From Deinococcus humi (lineage in GTDB: Bacteria > Deinococcota > Deinococci > Deinococcales > Deinococcaceae), in the NCBI RefSeq assembly GCF_014201875.1, contig NZ_JACHFL010000010.1:1-64000 (forward strand): a stretch of 64,000 bases of DNA, read 5' to 3'. Every line of letters starts with the position of its first letter. Position 1 is the first letter of the stretch. A program made the position numbers and the translations under genes. Positions 56,908 to 64,000 of the stretch are shown in pieces. The notes below the pieces were generated by a model, which was not told the DNA's origin, ran no database searches, and saw nothing but the letters and a program-made list of their open reading frames with translations.

Positions 56908-57108
56908 ATGTCAGCCAGCCGGGATCCCCGTGACGTCCAGGCGGCTATCGGCCTCGTGCTTGCCCTGCTGCTGCTGGCCGCTGTGAGCGTCTGGGATCAG
57001 CGAGAAGACCAGCAGGAACAAACCTCCCACAGAGGGACTATTGCCCTCCTCCCGCCGCCTTCGAGCAACTCCACCCCCGGCGAGGGCCCGAAAAGCGCGC
57101 GCTCCTGA
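56908..57108 (+). CDS. Small single-TM protein after exchanger
   Basis: Protein of 66 residues with one helix (AAIGLVLALLLLAAVSVW) and a polar tail rich in Gln, Pro and Ser. The ATG lies three bases after the exchanger stop with AGAGGG upstream, so it is co-translated. It may be a regulatory partner of the exchanger; no family recognised. Confidence 0.55.
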   Translation: MSASRDPRDVQAAIGLVLALLLLAAVSVWDQREDQQEQTSHRGTIALLPPPSSNSTPGEGPKSARS

Positions 57109-57706
57109 CCAGAGACCAAAGCCACAGTTTGTTCGTTTCTTGAAGTTGACTCTGCCCTTGGATAGACTCAATCCTTCCTGGTCAGGCGCAGAGTTCTGCC
57201 GCTCTCTTTGCTGTGAGGCATACCATTTCCCACCTCGCCACTGACGTCGTCCGGATCAATACCACTCCGCCCCTGAGCCCAGAGTTTGTCTGTCGGCACC
57301 TGCAGGAGGGAACCGGCCACGCGGGGCGGGCGATCACGACTTGTGTCGACAATTCAACTGTAAGTCTGTACATATATCGCCTACTATCTCAGCAACCAAT
57401 GACGTCGGTTCTGATATCGCACCTGTTCGGCTCGGCCTTTCGCCTGCACCAGTGCTCGCGCGCAACACGGGGCCTTGGTTGGGCCCTGACCTGTGCCAGC
57501 GGGCAAGCTACCCCTCTGGCACGAACCACGGTCTCGTCTCTTTCCCCCTGCCTCTCTCACTGCTCGCTGGACGGATTCTGGAATGGCATCCCATCCAGTT
57601 GGAGTTCGCCCAGGAGCATCCGTTCAATGGATGCGATTTCGGTTCCGTCTTCCCACCTCTTCCGCAGTCTGGAGACAGGCTGCCCCAGACGTCTCCAGAG
57701 GTGAAC
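57109..57706. other. Long leader of amiC copy B with metal operator
   Basis: About 600 bases without a convincing gene. CTGTA-AG-TCTGTACATA at 57358-57374 matches the island operator except at the right end. TACTAT (57382-57387) is the likely -10, at the same distance as in the copy A promoter. The mRNA leader would be about 310 bases. Confidence 0.55.
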
Positions 57707-59510
57707 ATGGTGGCCAAGGATTCCACGTCGAGACCGTCCTCCCTCTCCAGGGTCATTGCCCTCTCCTGGAGCCTGCTCAGCGCGTGGAGCACAGCTCAGG
57801 CGGAACCTGCTCAGCCCGTCACGACCCCGCAGGTCAGGGATGCACCCCCTTCTGCCGGGCCGCGTCGAGCCACCGCGTCCGGTGTAACGTTCGGCGACCC
57901 GCGCGCCAGCAGTGACAGCACCAGGACGCGAGTTGTGTTCGACCTGGCCGCTGGGGTCACGTACCGGCTTACCCCTACTGTCGGTGGTCTGCGCCTTGAC
58001 GTCTCCGGAGCCTCGGTGCTGGCTCAGACGCGGACGGGACTGGGCTCCAGCGTGACGGGGTATCAGGCTTCAGGAAGTCAGGTGATGCTCGTCACCCCCT
58101 TCCCGCTCGCGCTCGTAGACGGGTGGCGGGCCAGCGAGGCGACGCTGGCAGGTGGCTCGCGCGTCCTCATCCTGGATTTCGGGGCGACCGACCCTGGCGG
58201 GCGGGGCGGGGACTCCCTCCGGGCACTGGCAGGCCCGAACAGCCTGCTGACCACGCCCTGGATCGAGAGCAGCCTGACGGCATTTTCTCGGAACGGTCAG
58301 ACGACGAACGCCCCTTCGCCTCATCCGTCCGGAACGGTGACGTTGCGCCCCTCCGTCCCGGAGGGCCTCACCCCCGGCGACGCCCTGTCCGCCACCTCTG
58401 GGGTGGAGGCACCTACGCTGCCCCCCCCTCTGCCTGGACAGGAGCCGGGGCAGCCCAGCACCCTGAGCGGGTCAGCGCAAGGGACGCTTCAGTTCGGAGC
58501 TGCCGTGCTGCCGCCCCGCCTGGGCAAGAACCCCGGGCTGACCCGTGTGGTGCTGGATCTTCCGCCCGGCACCCGCTACCGCTTGGTGCCCAGCGGGATG
58601 GAACTCCGTGTGGAGCTGACCGGCGTGAGCGCGGCGATTCTTTCCGCGCAGAACGTGACGCCCGAGGTGCAGGCCTGGCGCTCGGAGCCCACCTCGGACG
58701 GGGCCGTGATGACATTGCTGACCAGCGCGACCCTGACGGATCGCAGCGGCTGGCGCGCAGCTCGTACCGCCGCTGGCGGGCACCGACCGCTCCCGGCTCG
58801 CCATCGACCTCTCGCCCGCTCTGGCTGACCTCAAGCCGCTCAGCCCCCGTGAGCGCGTGGTGGCCGCCGTGCCTCCGCTTACCCTGCGCGGCATGGCGCT
58901 CCTCGCCTTCAGCGCGGCCATGGTGCAGCCGCGCGTGGTGATCGCCCCCGGACACGGCGGCCACGACCCCGGGGGCGTCGGTGCGGTCGTCGAGAAACAG
59001 GTGGCGCTGGGCGTGTGCCTGCGGGTGCGTGACCTGCTGCGCGCCGCCGGGGTGGAGGTGGTGATGACCCGCGAGACCGACCAGGAGCTGTCGCCGGATA
59101 AAGCCACAGATCTGAACCTGCGGGCGGGGATGGGCACTCCTGGCACGCAGCTCTACGTGAGCATCCACGTCAATGCCATGCCGCCTGCAAGTGCCCTCCA
59201 GGGCTACGGGTTGGAGACCTGGTGGAATCCCAACCACCCGCTCTCCAGCAACTTTGCAGCTGTCATCCAGAAGAACGTCGTCGCGGTGACTGGTGCGTTC
59301 TCCAAGGGGCTGAAAAACAATCGTTCGCTGGCAGTGCTGCGGAACAGTGCCATTCCTGCGGCGCTGATTGAGATCGGGTACATCAGCCACCCGGTGGACG
59401 GCCTGAACCTCCAGAACTCCAACTACCTTGACCGGGTGGCGCTCGGCATCGCCCAGGGCGTCCGGGAGGCATTGGTGACCGGCCTCACGGTAAGCACTTC
59501 CGGGAAGTAA
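57707..59510 (+). pseudogene. AmiC-type amidase, copy B, frameshifted
   Basis: From the ATG at 57707 (GAGGTGAAC upstream) a signal peptide and two AMIN domains match copy A (RTRVVFDLAAGVTYRLTPTV; TRVVLDLPPGTRYRLVPSGM). After SGWRA (near 58762) two bases are missing and the frame ends at 58828. The Amidase_3 domain continues in the adjacent frame with all catalytic residues intact (VVIAPGHGGHDPGG, VSIHVNAMPPAS, PAALIEIGYISHP). A GTG at 58857 could allow separate translation of the catalytic domain, but without a signal peptide. Confidence 0.8.
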
Positions 59511-59575
59511 GGATCACGTCAGCAGCGGTGATCGGTCGCCCTGGGCCAGCCCATTCCGCGGACAGGAGAAGGTAA

Positions 59576-59585
59576 TCTGTACAGA
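59576..59585. promoter_or_regulatory. Metal operator upstream of yibE copy B
   Basis: TCTGTACAGA, followed after eight bases by TAAAAT (59594-59599) as -10. The spacing matches the copy A yibE promoter exactly. Confidence 0.65.
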
Positions 59586-59608
59586 CTACCAGATAAAATA
59601 GGAGATCG

Positions 59609-60718
59609 ATGCCCCCCAACGCTCCCATATTAGTGATATCGAAGCGCGCGCGCCGCTTATGCCTCCTGCCGCTCCTCGCCCTGCTCCCCCTGTTACTGGG
59701 CGGCTGCGTCCAGCTCCCTGATTCGCCCCTGCCCATCGGCACGTACCTGCGCGGCACCTACGAGCAGCAGTACAGCCAGAGTGAGGTAGTGGTGACCCTG
59801 GAAAACGGCGAGGTCATCAATGCGCTCGCCTATGCGGACGGCCCAACCTACACTCAGGGCGAGGCGGTGGTCATCTACCAGACTGGCACGACCTACGTCC
59901 TGAATGACCCGGTTCGAACCCCGTACCTTGGCTGGCTGCTCGGCGCTGTGATGGTCATCGCCGTCGTGGTAGCCCGCGGCAAGGGCCTCCGGGCCATCCT
60001 GGGCAGCGGCCTCACCCTGCTGGCCCTATGGCTATTCATCCTACCGGCGCTGCTCTCCGGACATGACAGCGCGCCATTGACCATCTCGGCCCTGGGTGCG
60101 GTGCTGGCCGTCTGCGTTTATCTGGTTCACGGCCTGAACTGGAAGAGTCATGCGGCGCTGACGGCCCTCTGGAGCGCGACCACTGCCGGGTATTTCATCA
60201 CCCTCCTCCTCGCCCACTTGACGCACCTCAGTGGTGGCGCCGACCGGGCGGCGGTGGTCGCCCAGAATTCGTACGGCATCAATGCGCTGAGTCTATATGT
60301 GGTTGGGGTCGTCCTCTCGGCCATGGGCGCGATGAACGACGTCACCGTGACCCAGGCCTCTGTGGTGGAGACAGTCGCCCAGAACCAGCCGGGTCAGCCG
60401 ATCCACCGCTTGTACGCCCTGGGAATGCAGGTGGGCAGGGATCACGTGGGCAGCATGGTCACGGTTCTGGTACTGGGGTACGCGGCGGGCGCGTTGCCCC
60501 TGATGCTGTTGCTGCGGGCCGACCCAAAGGAGCCCATGTGGGTAACGCTGAACGGCGAGGCGCTGTTCTCCGAACTGGCCGGCCTCCTGATTGCCCTGAT
60601 CACCATGCTGCTGGCCGTACCGCTCAGTACTGGGCTGGCGGCGTGGTGGGTGGGAACGCATCAGAGGATTTATGTTCAGCCACCCATCCACAGCGAGGGG
60701 AATGGCACCGGGGGTTGA
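59609..60718 (+). CDS. YibE/F-family membrane protein, copy B
   Basis: Protein of 369 residues. A lipobox-like start (LLPLLLGGCVQLPDS) is followed by a short extracytoplasmic domain (VVVTLENGEVINALAYADGP) and about seven helices. YibE/F hallmarks are KGLRAILGSGLTLLALWLFI, HAALTALWSATTAGYFITLL, MGAMNDVTVTQASVVETVAQ and GRDHVGSMVTVLVLGYAAGA. The function of this family is not established; transport is assumed. GGAGATCG precedes the ATG. It is paired with an AmiC amidase in both island copies and stands behind its own metal operator. It is the only intact YibE copy. Confidence 0.88.
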   Translation: MPPNAPILVISKRARRLCLLPLLALLPLLLGGCVQLPDSPLPIGTYLRGTYEQQYSQSEVVVTLENGEVINALAYADGPTYTQGEAVVIYQTGTTYVLNDPVRTPYLGWLLGAVMVIAVVVARGKGLRAILGSGLTLLALWLFILPALLSGHDSAPLTISALGAVLAVCVYLVHGLNWKSHAALTALWSATTAGYFITLLLAHLTHLSGGADRAAVVAQNSYGINALSLYVVGVVLSAMGAMNDVTVTQASVVETVAQNQPGQPIHRLYALGMQVGRDHVGSMVTVLVLGYAAGALPLMLLLRADPKEPMWVTLNGEALFSELAGLLIALITMLLAVPLSTGLAAWWVGTHQRIYVQPPIHSEGNGTGG

Positions 60719-60982
60719 CCTCCGGGGCGGCCAGCCATATCCCCTGTTTGGGTCGCTCCCCAAGTCAACGCTCCTGATGTCTGAAGGGGACGTCAGAAGC
60801 ATGCCGCTAAACTCACGCGGACAATACGCTCTGGGAACGGCCCGGAGACGCGAGTGGCCAGCAAAAGAACGCACCCCACGGAGAGCCCAGTGTGCCTGCA
60901 CAACGCACGCACGGACACCATAGTACGGTCTGGCCAATGGCCCACGTGCACGCCGGTTCCAGACTGCGAAAGGAAGGTTGGT
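60719..60982. other. Gap between yibE and IS debris
   Basis: About 260 bases without coding character; no operator-type element seen. Confidence 0.35.
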
Positions 60983-61231
60983 ATGAACGCACAAATTGCC
61001 CGAACGATGAGGTGGGGCCGCGCCACAGGTGGGCAAGCGGCCCGGGGCAACGAAGCGAAGGGCTTCACTTTGTTGCCCCGGAGGTGGGTGGCCGAGCGCT
61101 CATTCGCGTGGCTCTCTCGCTTCAGGCACTGAGGGCGGGACCTGGAACGTTTGCCATCGACGCTGGTCGGTTTTCACTTCCTGGCCGCCTGCGTTCTGCT
61201 CTGCAACAATCTCAAGCCGCTTTTCGCATAA
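60983..61231 (+). pseudogene. IS5-type transposase C-terminal remnant
   Basis: The frame reads [20 protein letters not shown] then [18 protein letters not shown] and ACVLLCNNL, the C-terminal Glu motif and tail of IS5-type transposases. A TGA (61130-61132) stands in the usual RHLGRD motif. The first two-thirds of the gene are absent. It truncates the MerR gene from the other side. Confidence 0.7.
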
Positions 61232-61250
61232 CGTCCTTGGCAGCCTCTAA

Positions 61251-62638
61251 CTGTACTTTGGGGGTATTCACGGACCGCTAAATAAGGCTGTGCAGCACGG
61301 ACAATATTGAATCTGTGTTCTAGGCCGCCGGGGAGTCTCCCCGGCGATCTCACGTCGAACGGCTGGTACGGTCTCACCAAACAGTCCGTCTGGTTGCGAC
61401 AGGCGCAGCCATTGGAGAAACAGCAGCGCCGCCAGACAGAGCACAGCGTGGTGGTGCAGGCCCTGCCAGTTTCGTCCTTCGAAATGATTCAGCCCGACTT
61501 CCTGCTTCAGTTCCCGGTGTCCCAGTTCACAAGACCAGCGCTGCTTGGTGACCTGGATCAGGTGCTCGAATGCCGTTTCAGGCGGCAGATTGCAGAGGTA
61601 ATATTTCTTCTCATCGCGGGCTCGTTGCTCCCCGATCACCCAGGCACCTTCCCCGGGAAGGTGCTGACCGCGTGCGTTCTCGTTGCCATCGGCGAGACGC
61701 ACGTACTTCGCGGCGAACGTGCCAATGAGCGGTCCTTTGGTTCCCTGGCGCCACATCACACGTCGCCAGGATTCACGGTCGAGCACCGACTCAATGGTTT
61801 CGGCATCCTCCGATGGCGTCGGATGCCGTGGGGGACGGCCTCGAAAATGTTTGGGAATGGGGATGAGGCGCACGTGGGCGGGATAGACCCGCTGGGTTTT
61901 GACCGTTCCGACGGACCAGCGTAATCCACGTTCCGTGAGGGCTCGCCGGAACCGTGCACTGACGCCATAACCAGCATCTGCCAGGACCATCCCATACTGA
62001 ATTGTGCCCTTCAGGTCATCAATCTCCCGCAAGGCAATCTCCCATTTGGTGGACTGAAGCGGGTGTTCCTGTGGAACACCCGCTCTAACACAACGTTCTA
62101 CGTTGGTGGACCACTCTGAGGGCAGGAACAACTTCAAACGCAGTGGAATCGGGATCTCGTCGCGGGCTAGCGTGATGGAAACGAGACACTGACAGTTGGT
62201 AATTTTCCCGACCTGCCCGGAGTACTGCCGCCCCACGCCGACTGAACGGGTACCGAATTTGGTGAGGCAGGTATCGTCGATGATTAGTACGGCACCTTTG
62301 CCGCCCAGAAGGTGCTGTGCACGGTCGGCAACGATTTGTTCCAGTCCCTGGATGTTCCAGGGACTGTCGGTGATGAAATGCTGGATCTGGTCGTATGTGC
62401 CTGGAGCCACCTGGGCGGCCAGGGGCTGCATGCTTTTCCGGTGCGCTGAGCTACAGAGGCCCTGAACGTATGTTGGTGCCCACAGCCTTTGAGCTTGATG
62501 GCGAAAACAGGTGAGAAATGGGGAAAACCAGGTGTGGAAGTGACGGGTCCACCGCGGGGATTGAGTGCGCTTCAGCAAGAAGGCCAGCATCGCAGATGCC
62601 GGCCCAAGTGGTTCGCCCGAATATTCCCCAAAGTACAG
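61251..62638 (-). mobile_element. Complete IS701-family element
   Basis: Inverted ends CTGTACTTTGGGGgTATTC (61251-61269) and, read inward, CTGTACTTTGGGGaATATTC (62638-62619). The flanks are CTAA on both sides (61247-61250 and 62639-62642), a four-base target duplication typical of IS701. The element interrupts a merR gene. Confidence 0.88.
61268..62590 (-). CDS. IS701-family transposase
   Basis: DDE transposase of 440 residues, a normal length for the family. The N-terminal MQPLAAQVAPGTYDQIQHFI block is followed by the first Asp in GAVLIIDDTCLTKFGTRSVG, the second in YGMVLADAGYG, and the C-terminal Glu region in ELGHRELKQEVGLNHFEGRN. The frame is complete and the element's ends are intact, so it may still move. 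Confidence 0.9.
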   Translation of the reverse strand: MLAFLLKRTQSPRWTRHFHTWFSPFLTCFRHQAQRLWAPTYVQGLCSSAHRKSMQPLAAQVAPGTYDQIQHFITDSPWNIQGLEQIVADRAQHLLGGKGAVLIIDDTCLTKFGTRSVGVGRQYSGQVGKITNCQCLVSITLARDEIPIPLRLKLFLPSEWSTNVERCVRAGVPQEHPLQSTKWEIALREIDDLKGTIQYGMVLADAGYGVSARFRRALTERGLRWSVGTVKTQRVYPAHVRLIPIPKHFRGRPPRHPTPSEDAETIESVLDRESWRRVMWRQGTKGPLIGTFAAKYVRLADGNENARGQHLPGEGAWVIGEQRARDEKKYYLCNLPPETAFEHLIQVTKQRWSCELGHRELKQEVGLNHFEGRNWQGLHHHAVLCLAALLFLQWLRLSQPDGLFGETVPAVRREIAGETPRRPRTQIQYCPCCTALFSGP

Positions 62639-62870
62639 CTAAGAACGTGTTCAATTGCATTTAACGAGAATCCTGCCTGCTGGGCAGCTCTCAAGAAACG
62701 GACGTCATCCGCGACCTCCGGCGCATACACCCGGTGTCTATTCTCCAGCCGGGTGTGACGCAGCAGCCCGACGTTCGTCCAGTACCTTAGGACCCTGATT
62801 TCTTTCCCGTTGCCGCTGCCAGCTGCCTTATGGACCACACTGAGAGCACAGCACTCTGCCTTTCCATCAT
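62639..62870 (-). pseudogene. MerR-family regulator, interrupted by IS701
   Basis: The DNA-binding half of a MerR protein is recognisable: WSIRQLAAATGK, then (after a one-base frameshift) EIRVLRYWTNVGLLR, RVYAPEVADDVRFLRAAQQA and GFSLNAIEHVL, where the IS begins. The ATG at 62870 overlaps the stop of the upstream gene (TGATG), so the two were once translated together. Beyond the IS only about 30 codons remain before the IS5 remnant. No effector domain survives. Confidence 0.7.
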
Positions 62871-63397
62871 CAACATGCCCACACTTGGAGAGGTTCTGAT
62901 TGGTAGGAAGCCTGCGGCCTCTCCTGCCGCATCCAGGTGATCGTCGATGGCAAATGAACGGAGGGCGAGGACACCGAGAGGGGCGTCAGCCGTTCACGCA
63001 CGTCCTGAATCCACTGCGTGACCTTGCTCTTGCCTTCCCGTTGCCTGACGGCCCGTTCCAGCCCGGCCAACGCCTCTTCTGCCGCCCGAACCTGGGCCGG
63101 CATCAGCTGCTTCACGACCTGCAACTGGGCCACCTCCGATTGCGCCTGCTCCACGGCACTCAAGCTGGCGGCGGCGCTCTGCGCGTTGCCCTCAAGGGCA
63201 CGGGCGTATTCCAGATCGACGATATCGAGTGCTCCAGAGGCCTGACGCAGGTGCTGCTGATCCGGAGCCACCAGGGCGGCCAGCGTGGCGGGAGGCGCAG
63301 TCATGCGGCCCGCCAGGAATCCCAGAGCCAGGGTCAGCAAGGCGGTGCCCAGGAGAAGCCAGAGGTTGAGTGGGGCGCGTTGTTTACGGTAGAGCAC
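62870..63397 (-). CDS. Membrane-anchored coiled-coil protein, unknown
   Basis: Protein of 175 residues: a short basic start (MLYRKQRAPLN), one helix (LWLLLGTALLTLALGFLAGR), then a long helical, Gln/Ala-rich coil (SLSAVEQAQSEVAQLQVVKQ and AAEEALAGLERAVRQREGKS). The end is Ser/Pro-rich. The layout recalls PilN-like assembly proteins, but no diagnostic motif is present. The GTG start lies two bases after the stop of the upstream gene. Confidence 0.6.
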   Translation of the reverse strand: MLYRKQRAPLNLWLLLGTALLTLALGFLAGRMTAPPATLAALVAPDQQHLRQASGALDIVDLEYARALEGNAQSAAASLSAVEQAQSEVAQLQVVKQLMPAQVRAAEEALAGLERAVRQREGKSKVTQWIQDVRERLTPLSVSSPSVHLPSTITWMRQERPQASYQSEPLQVWAC

Positions 63398-63399
63398 GG

Positions 63400-63999
63400 T
63401 TACTCCCGGCGCACGATCAGCGCGACCTGGGGCTCCAGGCGCAGGCTGTCGTGCAATTGCTGATTCAGGGCGGCGCGGTCATGCAGATGGGCGTAGTCAC
63501 GGAGGCGGGTGGGCGTCAGAACCGCCACGTGGGGCGCGGTTGGACCTGCTGCCACCGCGCTGAACTGGGCGAGGACTTCAGCGGGGGTCCCCACAAAGAC
63601 CGTGGCGTCCTCGAAGCGCAGAAGCCGGACTCCACACGGATCAAGGACCAATGCAGGATGACGGCGGCGACGGCGAAAGAGGGACCGAAGCTCGTGCGTC
63701 GCCGTAAACAGGCTGTGGTATTGCCCGCCGAACGTCAGCCGGGCGGTGTCGTCCAGAACCAACCGCGCCTGGGCATGCAGTTCGTCATGGTCCAGCACCC
63801 GGGTTCGGGCACTCAGGGCATGGGCACCGACGGCCACCGCCCGCAAACGCCCTTCCTGCGGCAGATACGCGGTCTCCACCCGCAGGCTGCCCGGATCAGC
63901 ACCCAGGCGCACTGCCTCATCGCCCACTTCCCGCTCCAGCAGGTCCAGAATCGTCGGGTCCTGCCGCGTCACCGAACGCTCCCGCTCCACGCGGATCAC
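63400..63999 (-). CDS. Unknown protein, cut by window end
   Basis: At least 199 codons; the 5' end lies beyond the window. Mixed alpha/beta with strands such as HPALVLDPCGVRLLRFED and TAPHVAVLTPTRL, no signal peptide seen in the visible part. It is co-transcribed with the coiled-coil gene and formerly with merR. I do not recognise the family. Confidence 0.55.
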   Translation of the reverse strand: MIRVERERSVTRQDPTILDLLEREVGDEAVRLGADPGSLRVETAYLPQEGRLRAVAVGAHALSARTRVLDHDELHAQARLVLDDTARLTFGGQYHSLFTATHELRSLFRRRRRHPALVLDPCGVRLLRFEDATVFVGTPAEVLAQFSAVAAGPTAPHVAVLTPTRLRDYAHLHDRAALNQQLHDSLRLEPQVALIVRRE

Positions 64000-64000
64000 G

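Noticed and set aside
57213..57704. 163-codon frame upstream of amiC copy B
   Set aside because: It spans the operator and promoter, has no domain, and ends just before the real start; treated as leader.

Overview
The window looks like part of a large plasmid or other mobile replicon of a Deinococcus-type bacterium. The grounds are high GC, Deinococcus-like protein families, GTG/TTG starts, and TANNNT boxes placed 5-6 bases before start codons (leaderless transcripts). No rRNA, tRNA or CRISPR array was seen.

1-3900: an IS5-family element, a ParB-like partition gene, and a gene-free stretch with strong inverted repeats that may be replication or partition sites. 3916-6268: a tightly overlapping four-gene operon on the minus strand (small protein, small protein, membrane protein, TIR-domain protein). 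This is the best candidate for an undescribed anti-phage or abortive-infection system. Beside it lies a decayed gene for a secreted protein.

7534-24910: a conjugation region. A minus-strand operon encodes pilin, VirB3/PrgI-like, VirB4, VirB5-like and VirB6-like proteins, a periplasmic PLD-like protein, and an ATPase of the SpoIIIAA/Ycf45 type where VirB11 would be expected. A divergent VirB10-like gene follows. A second minus-strand block encodes VirB9-like and VirD4 proteins, a small VirD2-like relaxase and a likely relaxosome protein. Upstream of the relaxase is an IncP/VirD2-type nic sequence, so this is probably oriT.

25000-36200: a patchwork of a C39-like peptidase, decayed genes (HNH nuclease, phospholipase D, thioredoxin-like), IS fragments, and a partial cytochrome c maturation cluster (ccmF, ccmG, ccmH, and a ccmI-TPR-cytochrome c fusion).

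36580-60718: a metal-resistance island related to the lead-resistance (pbr) logic. It holds a Pb/Cd/Zn P-type ATPase, a CadC/SmtB-type ArsR repressor, an undecaprenyl-PP phosphatase (PbrB-like) and a lipoprotein signal peptidase (PbrC-like). With these are a glutaredoxin, a CYP152 P450, a CDF transporter, Lnt, an AmiC-type amidase and a YibE/F-type membrane protein. The island is duplicated: copy A at 38104-47409, copy B at 50703-60718. Decay is complementary: YibE is broken in copy A, while Grx, LspA, P450 and AmiC are broken in copy B. A recurrent element, often CTGTA-NN-TCTGTACAGAT, precedes at least seven transcription units and is the likely operator of the duplicated ArsR repressors.

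60983-63999: an IS5-type remnant, a complete IS701-family element with a CTAA target duplication inside a merR gene, and two unrecognised minus-strand genes running off the window end.
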